DNA from: Roseomonas genomospecies 6 | GTDB lineage: Bacteria > Pseudomonadota > Alphaproteobacteria > Azospirillales > Azospirillaceae | Reading direction: 5' to 3' | Assembly (NCBI RefSeq): GCF_008365375.1 | Contig: NZ_QOKW01000003.1 | Coordinates: forward strand, 62,001 to 126,000 | DNA length: 64,000 nt | Shown: piece by piece, positions 21,212-33,379 of the stretch | Position numbering within the stretch: the stretch's first letter is position 1 | How the letters are laid out: each line of letters starts with the position of its first letter | Notes under the pieces: generated by a model | What the model saw: only the letters and a program-made list of their open reading frames with translations | Told to the model about the DNA's origin: nothing | The model's database searches: none | Position numbers and translations under genes: made by a program

Positions 21212-21748
21212 TCACCCCAACCCATACTCCGACAACGCCTCGTACACCGCGGCCCCCTTGCCCAGGTGGCTGCGGTAGAGGGTGAAGTGGTCCATCCGGA
21301 TCGGGCCGGCGCGGAACAGCCCGCGTTCCTCGACGAAGCGCCCGATCCGGTCCTTCGGCGCGTCCTTCAGCCGGGCGAGCGTGACGTGGGGCGAGAACTT
21401 GCGCTCCTCCGCCGGAAGGCCGCAGCGGACCAGCGCCGATTCGATCTTGGACTGGAGGTGCGACAAGGCGTCGCTGCGCTCCACCCCGACCCAGAGGATG
21501 CGGGCGCCCCGGCCGCTGCCGAACACGCCCACGCCGTCCAAAACCAGATCGAAGGCCGGAGCCGCGATCTGCGCCAAAGCCTCGTCGATCTCCGCCGCCT
21601 GATCGTCCGGCACCTCCCCGATGAAGCGGAGAGTCAGGTGCAGGTTGTCCGCATCGGTCCAGCGGGCGCCGGGCACGCCGCCGCCCAGCCCCGCCAGACG
21701 CTGGCGCACATCCTCCGGAAAATCGAGAGCGACGAAGAGACGAATCAT
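21212..21748 (-). CDS. thpR: RNA 2',3'-cyclic phosphodiesterase (2H family)
   Basis: A 178-residue LigT/ThpR-type enzyme. Both catalytic HxTx motifs are present: HLTL at about 37-40 and HVTL at about 121-124. The fold signature MIRLFVALDFPEDVRQRL opens the protein. The family hydrolyses 2',3'-cyclic phosphates and can show 2'-5' RNA ligase activity in vitro. It is the last gene of a minus-strand operon, starting 15 bp after the aldo/keto reductase stop. Confidence 0.92.
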   Translation of the reverse strand: MIRLFVALDFPEDVRQRLAGLGGGVPGARWTDADNLHLTLRFIGEVPDDQAAEIDEALAQIAAPAFDLVLDGVGVFGSGRGARILWVGVERSDALSHLQSKIESALVRCGLPAEERKFSPHVTLARLKDAPKDRIGRFVEERGLFRAGPIRMDHFTLYRSHLGKGAAVYEALSEYGLG

Positions 21749-21763
21749 GGGTTTACGGGCCGG

Positions 21764-22807
21764 TTACGGGCAGGGATCGGGGAAGCGGGCGTTCACCGCC
21801 TCGATGTCCTTCCACGCCTCGTCCGACAGCGTGACGTTCACCGCCGCGATGTTGGACTTCAGGTCCTCCATGTTGGTCGCCCCGATCAGGGAGGACGCCA
21901 CGAAGGGCTGGTGCAGGGTGAAGGCAATGGCCATCTGCGTCGGCGACAGGCCGTGGCGCCGGGCCACGTCCAGGTACTCGCTCGTGGCGAGGTCGGCGTT
22001 GACGGTGGCGTAGCGCGACTTGCGGTGATCCAGCGACCGGCGGCTGCCGGCGGGCATGGCGCCGTCCAGATACTTGCCCGACAGGGTGCCGGCGGCCAGC
22101 GGCGAGTAGGCCAGCAAACCGACATCCTCGCGGATCGACACCTCGGCTAGCCCCTGCTCGAAGCTGCGGTTCAGCAGGTTGTAGGCGTTCTGGATCGAGG
22201 CGATGCGCGGCAGGCCCTTCTCCTCCGCCAGCTTCACGAACTGCATCACGCCCCAGGGCGTCTCGTTGGACACGCCGACGTGGCGCACCTTGCCGGACTT
22301 CACCAACTCGTCCAGAGCGGACAGCGTCTCCTCGATGGGGGTGCCATCCTTCTCAGGCCGGTGGACGTAGTTGCGCGCACCGAAGCGGTTGGTGGGGCGG
22401 TCGGGCCAGTGAAGCTGGTACAGGTCGATGTAGTCGGTCTGGAGCCGGCGCAGGCTGGCCTCCACCGCCGCGAAGATGTTGGCGCGGTCCAGCTTCGCCT
22501 GACCGCCGCGCACCCAGGAAAAACCGCCGTCGGCAAAGCCGATGACCTTGGTCGCCAGGATCACCTTGTCGCGCTTGCCGGTCGCCTTGAACCAGGTGCC
22601 GATGATCTCCTCCGTACGTCCGTACGTGTCGGCGGTCGGGGGGACGGCGTACATCTCCGCGGTGTCCCAGAAGGTCACGCCCTCGCCGAGCGCGTAGTCC
22701 ATCTGGGCGTGGCCTTCGGCCTCGGTGTTCTGGCGGCCCCAGGTCATGGTGCCCAGGCCGATGGCGCTGACCGACAGGCCGGTGCGGCCGAGCGGACGGT
22801 ATTGCAT
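21764..22807 (-). CDS. aldo/keto reductase
   Basis: A 347-residue NADP(H)-dependent oxidoreductase of the Tas-like group. The catalytic tetrad is visible: Asp in FWDTAEMY, Tyr in the same motif, Lys in VILATKVIGF and His in LYQLHWPDRPTNRFG. Cofactor residues lie near the C-terminus (ATNMEDLKSNI). AAGGA is 9 nt upstream of the ATG. It starts 12 bp after the FIST gene and is followed by thpR, so the four genes from 24664 to 21212 form one transcription unit. Substrate unknown. Confidence 0.9.
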   Translation of the reverse strand: MQYRPLGRTGLSVSAIGLGTMTWGRQNTEAEGHAQMDYALGEGVTFWDTAEMYAVPPTADTYGRTEEIIGTWFKATGKRDKVILATKVIGFADGGFSWVRGGQAKLDRANIFAAVEASLRRLQTDYIDLYQLHWPDRPTNRFGARNYVHRPEKDGTPIEETLSALDELVKSGKVRHVGVSNETPWGVMQFVKLAEEKGLPRIASIQNAYNLLNRSFEQGLAEVSIREDVGLLAYSPLAAGTLSGKYLDGAMPAGSRRSLDHRKSRYATVNADLATSEYLDVARRHGLSPTQMAIAFTLHQPFVASSLIGATNMEDLKSNIAAVNVTLSDEAWKDIEAVNARFPDPCP

Positions 22808-22819
22808 AGGATGTGGTCC

Positions 22820-23995
22820 TTAGAGGAACAGGGTGAGCACGCCCGTGTATCCATACAGGCGCGCGTTGGAAATCTCTCCGCTGGCGAAGAAGCCGGCCAG
22901 CGGGATGTCGCCGAAGGTCTCGCGGATCAGCGCCAGTTCCTGGCTGCCCTCGCCGAACAGGCTGGGGCCGCGGGCGATGCAACTGACGTACAGCGCGCCC
23001 TTCGGCGTGGTCTTCACGCGCTTCTTCAGGTTCGCCAGCATGCGGCGCATGTCGGCTTCGGCGCTCTGCTGGTCGCGGCGGGTGAACAGGATGGGCTGGC
23101 CGCTCTGCACATGGTGGGCGACGGCGATCCATCCGGCGCGCGGGTCGATGGCGATCAGGTCGCGGACCAGATAATCCGCCGTGTCGCTCCCGGCGATGGG
23201 CAGCCCGGCGAAAATGTAGCCGGACACCCGCTTCAGGTCGCGGGCCAACAGTTCGCCGATGTCCTCCTTGAAGACGTCCAGCGCGGGGCGCCCGTCGATC
23301 TCCAGGACGACGTTGTCCTCCGCCGCGGTGATGGTGCGCACGGGGCCGATGGGCGTGCAGCCCTGGCTGAGGCCGGTGGCGACCGGAACCTGCGGGGCGA
23401 ACAGCACGCCGGACACGCCGCCGTCCGCCACCGGTCCGGCGGTCATCGTGGCGGTGTTGCCGGGGATGGTGAATTGCGGGAACTCCGACCGCGAGGCCGA
23501 CAGGCCGCCGACCAGGAAAGCCCCCGTCGATTCCGCCAGCGAAACGACCAACCCCGCCAAATCCTGGTGACGCGGGTCGGCGTGTGCGAGTGCCAGCATG
23601 GCGCCGTGCTTGTCCAGCCAGCCGCCGGCCATGCGGCGCAACGGCTCCATGTCGCCGGACACCACCGGGAACAGGCGGAAACCCTCCGCCGGAAGCCGCG
23701 CCACCATGACGGCGATGCCCGGCTTGTCGAAGATTTCCTCGTCGTTGGCGCAGACGCCGATGCCGACCGTGCCCACCCAGTCGCGGATGCCGGTGACGCC
23801 GCGCAGCAGCGTGACCATGCTGGTCGCGTGCTCCGCCAGCGCGTCGGTGATGTAGAGGAAGCCGAGGTTGCAGCCCTCCACGTTCCCGAGTTCGTCCAGG
23901 CAGGACTTCACGACGGCGCCCCATTCGGTGCCGGTGGCCGAGGCGGCCTTGAAGAAGGTTTCGGTGGCGGCGGTGTCGCTGGTCAGGGTCGCCAT
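22820..23995 (-). CDS. FIST N/C-domain sensory protein
   Basis: A 391-residue soluble protein with a FIST N domain (about 25-210) and a FIST C domain (about 225-375). Typical stretches are VGTVGIGVCAND, ALVGGLSASRSEF-like FLVGGLSASRSEF, GCTPIGPVRTITAAEDNVV and LAGFFASGEI. FIST proteins are thought to bind small ligands such as amino acids and usually feed signal-transduction pathways; here no signalling gene adjoins it. GGAGG lies 10 nt upstream. It begins 6 bp after the esterase stop. Confidence 0.87.
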   Translation of the reverse strand: MATLTSDTAATETFFKAASATGTEWGAVVKSCLDELGNVEGCNLGFLYITDALAEHATSMVTLLRGVTGIRDWVGTVGIGVCANDEEIFDKPGIAVMVARLPAEGFRLFPVVSGDMEPLRRMAGGWLDKHGAMLALAHADPRHQDLAGLVVSLAESTGAFLVGGLSASRSEFPQFTIPGNTATMTAGPVADGGVSGVLFAPQVPVATGLSQGCTPIGPVRTITAAEDNVVLEIDGRPALDVFKEDIGELLARDLKRVSGYIFAGLPIAGSDTADYLVRDLIAIDPRAGWIAVAHHVQSGQPILFTRRDQQSAEADMRRMLANLKKRVKTTPKGALYVSCIARGPSLFGEGSQELALIRETFGDIPLAGFFASGEISNARLYGYTGVLTLFL

Positions 23996-24001
23996 GGGTC
24001 T

Positions 24002-24664
24002 TCAGCCTCCGTTCTTGGCGATGCCGTCCAGAAGGCGGGCGACATGGGGCGCGATGCGCTCCACGATCACCTTCACGCCGGCCGCGTTGGGATGGATGCC
24101 GTCCGGCTGGTTCAGCGCGGCGTCCGCCGCCACGCCGTCCAGAAAGAACGGGTAGAGCTGTACGTTGTACGTCTTCGCCAACTCCGGGTATATGGCGTTG
24201 AAGCGCTCTCCGTACGCGCGCCCCAGACTTGGTGAGGCGTACATCCCGGCGAGGAGTAAGGGCAGCCTCTCGCCGGTCAGCCGCTTCAGGATGGCGTCGA
24301 GGTTGGCGCGCGCCGCCGCGGGGTCGAGCCCGCGCAGCATGTCGTTGGCCCCCAGTTCCACCAGCACGGCGTCCGGCTTGTCGGCCAGCGCCCAGTCGAG
24401 CCGCGACAGCCCGCCCGCCGTGGTGTCGCCCGACACGCCGGCGTTGACGACGGTCACGTCGTAGCCCTTTTCCCGCAGCGCCGCCTGCAACTGCGGAGTG
24501 AAGGACTGTGCTTCGGGAAGGCCGTAGCCGGCGGTCAGGCTGTCGCCGAGCGCGAGCAGCGTGAACGGTCCCTTTCCCCCGCCGTTCTGGGCGAGCGCGG
24601 GCGCCGTCATGCCGGCCACCGCAACCGCGACGAGAGCGGCAAGCCCCGACCGAAGGAGGGCCAT
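24002..24664 (-). CDS. tesA: periplasmic GDSL esterase/lysophospholipase, TesA-like
   Basis: A 220-residue SGNH hydrolase with a signal peptide (cleavage near ALA|Q, about residue 25). The SGNH blocks are complete: ALGDSLTAGYGL (nucleophile Ser), the block II Gly in NAGVSGDTT, VELGANDMLRG, and the catalytic DGIHPNAAG. It acts as an arylesterase, thioesterase or lysophospholipase in the periplasm. Its head-to-head partner is the YbbA/YbbP-type exporter, the same trio as tesA-ybbA-ybbP in E. coli. ATG 24664 gives a standard signal peptide; 24685 is an alternative. Confidence 0.9.
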   Translation of the reverse strand: MALLRSGLAALVAVAVAGMTAPALAQNGGGKGPFTLLALGDSLTAGYGLPEAQSFTPQLQAALREKGYDVTVVNAGVSGDTTAGGLSRLDWALADKPDAVLVELGANDMLRGLDPAAARANLDAILKRLTGERLPLLLAGMYASPSLGRAYGERFNAIYPELAKTYNVQLYPFFLDGVAADAALNQPDGIHPNAAGVKVIVERIAPHVARLLDGIAKNGG

Positions 24665-24737
24665 GTTGAAATGGCGGCGCACCATGCCATATGGCGTGAG
24701 GTTTTCCCGCCCGTTCCCCTGCCCGTTCCAGAGACGC

Positions 24738-25478
24738 ATGCCAATGTCCCGACCCGATTCCGTTGCCTCTGCCATCGTCGATCTCGACGAGGTGCATCTG
24801 AGATTGGACAGCGCGGCCGGACCCGTCAACATCCTGAGAGGCTTGAGTCTCCGCATCCAGCCCGGTGAACGGGTCGGCGTGGTCGGCCCGTCGGGCTCCG
24901 GCAAATCGACCATGATGATGGTCATGGCCGGGCTGGAACGCCCAACGGGCGGGACCGTGCGCGTCGCCGGACAGGATCTGGGCCGGCTGGACGAGGACGG
25001 GCTTGCGCGCTTCCGCCGCGACCATGTGGGGATCGTCTTCCAGGCTTTCCACCTCGTGCCGACGATGACCGCGCTGGAGAACGTCGCCATCCCCCTGGAA
25101 TTCGCCGGGGCCGCCGACGCCTTCGACCGCGCGCGCGACGGGCTGGAGGCGGTCGGGCTGGGGCATCGGCTGACCCATTATCCGGGCCAGTTGTCCGGCG
25201 GCGAGCAGCAGCGCGTCGCCCTGGCGCGCGCCTTCGTCGCGGAGCCGTCGCTTCTCCTGGCCGACGAGCCGACCGGCAACCTCGACATCGGCACCGGCGC
25301 CACCATCGTGGAATTGCTGTTCGACCTCGCCGAGCGGCGCGGCACGACGCTGGTGCTGATCACCCACGATCCGTCCCTGGCCGAGCGCTGCGACCGGACC
25401 GTGCGTCTGACCGACGGGCGCATCGTGGACGACGGCTTGGCCGCCCGCGCCGAGCGCGTGCGCGTGGCGGGGGATTGA
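24738..25478 (+). CDS. ABC transporter ATP-binding protein, YbbA/LolD-like
   Basis: A 246-residue ATPase with Walker [11 protein letters not shown]-loop [17 protein letters not shown], signature [14 protein letters not shown], Walker [11 protein letters not shown] and H-loop LITHD. The LolD/MacB-type family partners with FtsX-like permeases, and the next gene (25648) is exactly such a permease. The start could also be 24744. The gene is divergent from the TesA-like esterase with about 70 bp between, which must contain both promoters. Confidence 0.9.
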   Translation: MPMSRPDSVASAIVDLDEVHLRLDSAAGPVNILRGLSLRIQPGERVGVVGPSGSGKSTMMMVMAGLERPTGGTVRVAGQDLGRLDEDGLARFRRDHVGIVFQAFHLVPTMTALENVAIPLEFAGAADAFDRARDGLEAVGLGHRLTHYPGQLSGGEQQRVALARAFVAEPSLLLADEPTGNLDIGTGATIVELLFDLAERRGTTLVLITHDPSLAERCDRTVRLTDGRIVDDGLAARAERVRVAGD

Positions 25479-25506
25479 GAGATTTTTAGGGAGGTGCGGG
25501 CGCTGG

Positions 25507-25592
25507 GCCCCCCTCCCGGCCTCCCCCCACTTCGCGGGGGAGGAGATGAAGCCCTCCCCCGCCGAAGGTGGGGGAGGGTTGGGTGGGGGCCC
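25507..25592. repeat. REP-like G/C-cluster palindromic element, copy 3
   Basis: CCCCCACTTCGCGGGGG-type hairpin followed by CCCTCCCCCGCCGAAGGTG and GGGGGAGGGTTGGGTGGGG. It lies in the 169-bp gap between the ATPase and permease genes of one transporter operon, so here the element is probably transcribed. Confidence 0.7.
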
Positions 25593-25647
25593 GACACGAC
25601 CACTCCCCCATCCACCCGCACAGCCACATTCCCCGCCGGACACCGCC

Positions 25648-28173
25648 ATGACCAACCTCGTCCTTGCCTTCCGTCTGGCCCGCCGCGAGCTGCGCGGGGG
25701 GCTGAAGGGGTTCCGCATCTTCCTGGCCTGCCTGACGCTGGGCGTCGCCGCCATCGCGGCGGTGAACTCCGTGTCCGGCGGCGTGCTGTCGGGGTTGCAG
25801 GCGGACGGGCGGGCGATCCTGGGCGGCGACGTCGCGCTGCGGCAGATCTACACGCCGCCGACCGACGCGCAGCGTGCCTGGCTGGAACAGGCCGGTCGAC
25901 TGTCGCAATCGGTGGAGATGCGCGCCATGGCCCGCTCCGCCGACGATGTGCGGTCCACGCTGGTGGAGCTGAAGGCGGTGGACGGGCTCTACCCGCTCTA
26001 CGGGTCCGTCGCCCTGGCGCCGGAGGGGGACCTGCACACGGCACTCGCCAACCGCGACGGGCGCTGGGGCGCGCTGGTCGAGGACGGGCTGCTCGACCGG
26101 CTGGGGCTGAAGACCGGCGACACGCTGCGGCTGGGCGAAGGCGAATTCACCGTCCGCGGCGTCCTGACGCGGGAGCCGGACCGCGCCTCCAACGGCGCCT
26201 TCTCGCTGGGGCCGCGGGTGATGATCGGCCTGCCGTCGCTGGAGGGCACCGGCCTGCTCCAGCCCGGCAGCATCGTCTATTGGACCGCCAAGCTGGCCCT
26301 GCCGCCGGGCACCGATGTGGCGGCGTGGCAGGAGAGGCTGCGGGAGCGCTTTCCCGACGCCGGCTGGCGGGTCCGCGACTTCACCAACGCCTCCCCCCAG
26401 ATCGAGCGCTTCATCGACCGCATGACCCTGTTCCTGACGCTGGTCGGGCTGACCGCCCTGCTGGTCGGCGGGGTCGGGGTGGGCAACGCGGTGCGCAGCC
26501 ATCTGGATTCGCGCGCCCGCACCATCGCCACGCTGAAATGCCTGGGCGCGCCGGGCGATCTGGTCTTCCAGGTCTATCTGCTGCAGATCCTCGCGCTGTC
26601 GGGGCTGGGCATCCTGTTCGGGTTGCTGCTTGGCGCGGTGGCGCCGCTGGGGCTGGGGTCGCTGCTCGATTCGGTGCTGCCAGTCCCCGTCCGGATCGGC
26701 GTCTATCCGGGCGCCTTGGCCCTGGCCGCGCTCTACGGCCTGCTGACCGCCCTGACCTTCTCGCTGTGGCCACTGGGCCGCGCGCGGGAGGTGCCGGCGG
26801 CGGCGCAGTTCCGCGACGTCGTGGCGCCCGCCGGGGGCCGCCCGCGCGCGGTCTATCTGGCGGCGATGGCGCTGACCGTCGCGGCGCTGGCCGCGCTGGC
26901 CGTCGCCACGGCGCACAACAGGATGTTCGCCGCCTGGTTCGTCGGCGGTTCCATCGCCACCTTCCTCGCCTTCCGTGTGGCCGCGTGGCTGGTGGTGCGC
27001 GGGGCTGCGGCGGCTGGGCGTCCGCGCCGTCCGGGGCTGCGGCTGGCGCTCGCCAACCTGCACCGGCCCGGCAACCCGACCGGGGCGGTGGTGCTGTCGC
27101 TCGGCCTCGGCCTGACGGTGCTGGTCGCCATCGCCCTGATCGAGGGCAACTTCTCCCGCCGCGTCAACGAGACGATCCCGAAGGACGCGCCCAGCTTCTT
27201 CTTCGTGGACATCCAGCCCGACCAGTTCGAACCGCTGAAACAGATGGTCACCGGTCTGCCCGGCACCAGCGGGTTCGAGGCCGTGCCGTCCATGCGCGGG
27301 CGGATCGAGACGGTGAACGGCCAGCCAGCGGACAAGGCGCTGGTCAATCCCGAGCAGTCCTGGGTGCTGTCCGGCGACCGCGGCATCACCTATTCCGCCA
27401 AGCTGCCCGAGCATTCGGAGATCGTCGCCGGGTCCTGGTGGCCGGAGGATTACAAGGGCGCGCCGCTGATCTCCATCCACCAGAATGTGGCGAGCGCCTT
27501 CGGCATCGGTCCCGGCGCGGCCATGGGGATCAACATCCTGGGCCGCACCATCGAGGCGAAGGTCGCCAACGTGCGCGCCGCCGATTTCTCGACGCTGGCC
27601 ATCAACTTCGCCCTGGTCTTCGCTCCCGGCACGCTGGAGCGCGCGCCGCAGACCTGGATCGCCACCGTCCGCAGCACCCCGGCGGCGGAGCCGGAGGTTC
27701 AGCGCTCCGTCCTGCAACGCTTCCCCAACGTGACGCTGGTGCGGGTGAAGGACGCGCTGGACACGGTGGGCACCATGCTGGGCCACATCGGAACGGCGGT
27801 GCGCATCACCGCGGGCATCACGCTGGCCGCCGGCACGCTGGTGCTGGCCGGGGCGGTCGCCGCCGGGCACCGCCGCCGGGTCTACGACGCGGTGGTCCTG
27901 AAGGTCCTGGGCGCGACGCGGGCCGATGTGCTGAAGGCGTTTCTTCTGGAATACGGGCTGCTGGGCATCCTGACCGCCGCCATCGCCGGGGTCATCGGCA
28001 CCATCACGGCCTGGGCGGTGATGACCTTCCTGATGCGCTGGGACTGGACCTTCCTGCCGTCCGCCGTGCTGACCACTGCCCTGCTCAGCACCGCCATCAC
28101 GCTGGCCTTCGGCTTCCTCGGGACGTGGCGGGCGCTCGGCCAGCCCTCCGCCCCCCTGCTGCGCAACGACTGA
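25648..28173 (+). CDS. ABC transporter permease, FtsX/YbbP-like
   Basis: An 841-residue inner-membrane permease with an N-terminal membrane segment (about 20-45), a large periplasmic domain, a first FtsX block of three to four segments (about 255-400), a central pair, a second periplasmic domain, and a second FtsX block (about 715-830). The domain duplication and length match E. coli YbbP. It pairs with the ATPase at 24738. Probably handles lipids or lipoproteins, or acts with the TesA-like esterase; this is inferred from the conserved neighbourhood. Confidence 0.88.
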   Translation: MTNLVLAFRLARRELRGGLKGFRIFLACLTLGVAAIAAVNSVSGGVLSGLQADGRAILGGDVALRQIYTPPTDAQRAWLEQAGRLSQSVEMRAMARSADDVRSTLVELKAVDGLYPLYGSVALAPEGDLHTALANRDGRWGALVEDGLLDRLGLKTGDTLRLGEGEFTVRGVLTREPDRASNGAFSLGPRVMIGLPSLEGTGLLQPGSIVYWTAKLALPPGTDVAAWQERLRERFPDAGWRVRDFTNASPQIERFIDRMTLFLTLVGLTALLVGGVGVGNAVRSHLDSRARTIATLKCLGAPGDLVFQVYLLQILALSGLGILFGLLLGAVAPLGLGSLLDSVLPVPVRIGVYPGALALAALYGLLTALTFSLWPLGRAREVPAAAQFRDVVAPAGGRPRAVYLAAMALTVAALAALAVATAHNRMFAAWFVGGSIATFLAFRVAAWLVVRGAAAAGRPRRPGLRLALANLHRPGNPTGAVVLSLGLGLTVLVAIALIEGNFSRRVNETIPKDAPSFFFVDIQPDQFEPLKQMVTGLPGTSGFEAVPSMRGRIETVNGQPADKALVNPEQSWVLSGDRGITYSAKLPEHSEIVAGSWWPEDYKGAPLISIHQNVASAFGIGPGAAMGINILGRTIEAKVANVRAADFSTLAINFALVFAPGTLERAPQTWIATVRSTPAAEPEVQRSVLQRFPNVTLVRVKDALDTVGTMLGHIGTAVRITAGITLAAGTLVLAGAVAAGHRRRVYDAVVLKVLGATRADVLKAFLLEYGLLGILTAAIAGVIGTITAWAVMTFLMRWDWTFLPSAVLTTALLSTAITLAFGFLGTWRALGQPSAPLLRND

Positions 28174-28185
28174 CGGCGGGAGAGA

Positions 28186-29370
28186 TCAGGCCGGTTGGGC
28201 GACCCGGTCCCCGGCGACGATGCGGTTCTTCCCGGTCTGCTTGGCCGCGTACATGCGCTGATCGGCCAGTTCCACCAGCTTTTCCCAGTCCGCCGGGCGG
28301 TCGTGGATGTATTCGGCCACGCCGATGCTGGCGGTCTGGGGAATCCCGTCCGGCCGCTTGCCGAACCCCCGCTCGTGCAGCCGCTCCACCGCGATCAGGG
28401 CGCCTTCGCGGGGGGTGTTGGGCATGATGACCACGAACTCCTCCCCACCCCAGCGGACCAGAACGTCGGACTGGCGCAGCATGGCGCGGATGGCCTCCGC
28501 CGCCCGTCCCAACTGCTTGTCGCCCTGGTCGTGGCCGAACCGGTCGTTGATGGACTTGAAGTTGTCCAGGTCGAAGAAGACCACGGCCAGCGGGTGTTCC
28601 GACCGCTGGGCGTGGGCGAACTGGAGCCGCAGAAGCTCCTCGCCGATGCGGCGGGAGAAGGCGCCCGTCAGCCCGTCGTGCGACGCCTGATCGACCAGGG
28701 CCATCATGAAGTGCAACTGGCTCATCGCCGCCAGCGTCGCCACCACCATGATGAGCACCAGAAGCCACAAGGCCCCCAGATAGGACGGGAAGGGAAAGAC
28801 CAGCGAACCGTAGACGCCGGCCAGCATATGGGCCGCCAGCAACGGCGTGGCGAAGATCAGCCCCTCCAGCGCGGTCAGCGGAAAGACGCTGAGCCCCGCC
28901 ACCATCACGAAGGGCAGGAAGGCGTAGCCGGCGGCCACCGCGAGAGCGCTTCCCGCGACCATGTCCTCGTTCAGCATGGGGTGCGAGGCGAGGAAGAAGA
29001 CCGTCGGCACCGCCAGCAGCAAGGCCAGCCCCCGCCATGCGCTGCCCATGTCGTCGCAGATGCGGTAGCCGAGCGCCAGCGCGCCGAAGGCGAAGCTGGA
29101 CACCAGACGCAGCCCGGCCAGATAGCCCCACAAGGGCCAGGGGAAGATCACGACGTCGATGACGATCCACAGCGGCGTCAGCACGGCGAAAGCCGCCGCG
29201 ACCATCCGGACGCGGGAATGGATCAGCACGGCCCGGCGACGCTGGATGATCGGGGTGTGACCACCCGGATGCATCAGGTCGCGCAACTGCTCAAGGGAGA
29301 GATCGCCGCTCACCGCCTGGAATGCCCTCTCCGCGAATTGCCTGAGGAGATTAAGCGCTTGTTGATACAC
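28186..29370 (-). CDS. membrane-bound diguanylate cyclase (GGDEF)
   Basis: A 394-residue protein with about six membrane segments (about 50-220) followed by a GGDEF domain that makes cyclic di-GMP. The active-site loop is GGEEF, and an inhibitory I-site (RQSD) sits five residues before it, so both catalysis and product feedback look intact. Metal- and GTP-binding motifs FFDLDNFKSINDRFGHDQGD are present. I chose GTG 29370 because GGGGGG lies 6 nt upstream; the longer frame starts with TTG at 29475. The input is unknown. It lies downstream of dnaJ, beyond the dnaJ terminator. Confidence 0.88.
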   Translation of the reverse strand: MYQQALNLLRQFAERAFQAVSGDLSLEQLRDLMHPGGHTPIIQRRRAVLIHSRVRMVAAAFAVLTPLWIVIDVVIFPWPLWGYLAGLRLVSSFAFGALALGYRICDDMGSAWRGLALLLAVPTVFFLASHPMLNEDMVAGSALAVAAGYAFLPFVMVAGLSVFPLTALEGLIFATPLLAAHMLAGVYGSLVFPFPSYLGALWLLVLIMVVATLAAMSQLHFMMALVDQASHDGLTGAFSRRIGEELLRLQFAHAQRSEHPLAVVFFDLDNFKSINDRFGHDQGDKQLGRAAEAIRAMLRQSDVLVRWGGEEFVVIMPNTPREGALIAVERLHERGFGKRPDGIPQTASIGVAEYIHDRPADWEKLVELADQRMYAAKQTGKNRIVAGDRVAQPA

Positions 29371-29541
29371 GCGATGCCCCCCATCGGCAACGGCATTTCC
29401 TGTGAGATCGGCGCTACGTGCGTATGCGGCGCATGGTGTGGCACCCGCGCCTTTCCGTGCGAATTGGGGGGACAATCTTCCCGCGCCCCGACACTGTCAA
29501 CGCCGGATTGGTCATACCACTGAGACAAAAGCACGCGGGCG

Positions 29542-29573
29542 CAAAAGAAAAGGCCCGGCGGCGGGCCGGGCCT
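29542..29573 (-). terminator. intrinsic terminator after dnaJ
   Basis: On the minus strand, AGGCCCGGC (29573-29565), a 5-nt loop, GCCGGGCCT (29559-29551), then TTTCTTTTG. It begins 36 bp past the dnaJ stop. Confidence 0.85.
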
Positions 29574-29608
29574 GTTCCTTCAGGCGGTAACGGGCAGAAG
29601 AGGCGCGA

Positions 29609-30754
29609 TCAGTCCTTAAGGTCTTCCCACAACTCCTTCACCTTGGCGAAGAAGCCTTCGGACTGCGGGTGCGAGCCTTCCTTGCCGGCGTTGTCGAACT
29701 CGCGCAGAAGCTCCTGCTGCTTCTTGGTCAGGTTGACCGGAGTCTCGACGACGGCCTGGATGTACATGTCGCCGCGCTGCTGGCTGCGCAGCACCGACAT
29801 GCCCTTGCCCTTGATGCGGAACTGGTGGCCGGACTGGGTGCCGGGCGGGACCGTCACCTTGGTGCGGCTGCCCTCGATGGTCGGCACCTCCACCGTGCCG
29901 CCCAGCGCGGCGGTGGTCATGGGGATCGGCACCCGGCAATGGATGTTGGCGCCGTCGCGCTGGAAGATCGGGTGCGGCGCGATGGCCAGGAAGATGTAGA
30001 GGTCGCCCGGCGGCGCCCCGCGCAACCCCGCCTCGCCCTCGCCGGCCAGACGGATGCGGGTGCCGTCCTCCACCCCCGCGGGGATGTTGACCTGAAGGGT
30101 CTTCTCCTTGCGCAGGCGGCCCTGTCCGCCGCAGCTCTTGCAGGGGTCCTTGATGACGCGGCCCTGGCCGTGGCAGGCCGGGCAGGTGCGTTCGATGGTG
30201 AAGAAGCCCTGCTGGGCGCGCACCTTGCCGTGGCCCTGGCAGGTCGGGCAGGTGACCGGCTGGGTCCCCGCCGCGGCACCGGAGCCGCTGCAGGAATCGC
30301 AGGCGACCGTGGTCGGGACGCGGACGTTGGCCGTGGTGCCCTTGAAGGCTTCCTCCAGCCCGATCTCCAGGTTGTAGCGCAGATCCTGGCCGCGGCCCGA
30401 CGCGGCACCGCCGCCGCGGCGCCCGCCCATGAATTCTCCGAACATCTCGTCGAAGATGTCGGCGAAGCCGCCGCCACCGCCGCCGAAATCGAAGCCGCCG
30501 AAGCCGCCACCGGCCCCGCCGCGCCCGTTTTCGAAGGCGCCGTGGCCGAAGCGGTCGTAGGCCGCGCGCTTCTGGTCGTCCTTCAGGACGTCGTAGGCTT
30601 CGCTGATTTCCTTGAACTTGTGCTCGGCTTCCTTGTCACCCTGGTTGCGGTCCGGGTGATACTGCATCGCCATCTTGCGGTACGCTTTTTTGATCTCGTC
30701 CGCGCTGGCGCCCTTCGCCACCCCGAGCAGCTCGTAATAGTCCTGTTTCGCCAT
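29609..30754 (-). CDS. dnaJ: Hsp40 co-chaperone DnaJ
   Basis: A 381-residue co-chaperone that stimulates DnaK ATPase and delivers substrates. The J domain has the HPD motif (YHPDRNQGD, about 32-40), then a Gly/Phe region, and four zinc-binding repeats: [24 protein letters not shown] and CKSCGGQG. The C-terminal substrate-binding domains follow. It lies 161 bp downstream of dnaK on the same strand, with a large hairpin in the gap and its own terminator. Confidence 0.97.
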   Translation of the reverse strand: MAKQDYYELLGVAKGASADEIKKAYRKMAMQYHPDRNQGDKEAEHKFKEISEAYDVLKDDQKRAAYDRFGHGAFENGRGGAGGGFGGFDFGGGGGGFADIFDEMFGEFMGGRRGGGAASGRGQDLRYNLEIGLEEAFKGTTANVRVPTTVACDSCSGSGAAAGTQPVTCPTCQGHGKVRAQQGFFTIERTCPACHGQGRVIKDPCKSCGGQGRLRKEKTLQVNIPAGVEDGTRIRLAGEGEAGLRGAPPGDLYIFLAIAPHPIFQRDGANIHCRVPIPMTTAALGGTVEVPTIEGSRTKVTVPPGTQSGHQFRIKGKGMSVLRSQQRGDMYIQAVVETPVNLTKKQQELLREFDNAGKEGSHPQSEGFFAKVKELWEDLKD

Positions 30755-30867
30755 GGGCCCCGACCGCCTTCACATACAATAGACCAATCGTATCTCCGGC
30801 CCGCCACCGCAGGACGGATGACGGGCCGGACGATACTGCATGGCGCCGGGTTCTCCCGGCTGTGACA

Positions 30868-30905
30868 CCGGAGGCAACGGGCGGCTGCCCGACGATTGCC
30901 TCCGG
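30868..30905 (-). other. large stem-loop between dnaK and dnaJ
   Basis: Perfect 10-bp stem CCGGAGGCAA (30868-30877) / TTGCCTCCGG (30896-30905), enclosing a second hairpin CGGGC-GGCT-GCCCG. It starts 11 bp after the dnaK stop. No T-tract follows, so it may be an RNA-processing or partial-termination site that sets the dnaK:dnaJ ratio. Confidence 0.6.
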
Positions 30906-30915
30906 TTTCGAACGC

Positions 30916-32829
<1,914 letters not shown>

Positions 32830-32939
32830 GTTCAGCCTCTGTTGTTCGGCAGATGCGTGGCGGCCCGTATGTTCCGGCACCGCCGCGATCCCCTTGGGGT
32901 CAGTGGAACGGTTGGGTGGGATCACGTCTGTCGCCGGAG

Positions 32940-32967
32940 ATATAGGCAGGTGCGTTTCGGCCTGCAA
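32940..32967 (-). promoter_or_regulatory. RpoH-type promoter of dnaK
   Basis: On the minus strand GTTGCA with a 16-bp spacer and CCTATATCT, about 105 bp before the dnaK start. Identical spacing and near-identical elements occur before htpG. Confidence 0.55.
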
Positions 32968-33379
32968 CGTCCCGGTCATCCGGCAGACCGTCAAAAGGCC
33001 GAAAGCCACCTCTTGCGCCGGGGCATATCGTCGCGGCTGCGCCCTCGCGCCGCAAGTGAATACCGGGGTATTCAGAAGCATAGGACGTGCATCGACACCC
33101 CTTCACCCTCCCCTCCGGCGGAAAGCCGTCTGTTACAGGTCTTTAACACAAGTCAAAGTCCCGCCAACCCTCCCCGTTAATTTTTCATTAACAAGTAATG
33201 GTGTGCATTCCTTCGCCCAATCAATTGCCGGTTGCCCGCTTTCTTTGTTGTCCCAAGATTCTAATAGTGGAGAGCCGAAGGAAATATGATATATCCGTCC
33301 GTGGTAAGGGGGCCGCTCTTGTTCGCAGGCATGGCTTCCCGAAGCGGGACCGTGTGCAGCATTCCATTGGGGGATCAAG
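32968..33379. other. intergenic region between dnaK promoter and the 67-residue ORF
   Basis: No gene is supported here. The distal half (33130-33290) is unusually AT-rich for the window (TTAATTTTTCATTAACAAG), with a TAATAG -10-like hexamer at 33270-33275. It most likely carries the plus-strand promoter of the small gene at 33380. Confidence 0.4.

Noticed and set aside
22353-25754. An 1133-codon minus-strand frame
   Set aside because: It is the shadow of the esterase, FIST and ABC ATPase genes, and its sequence resembles no protein.
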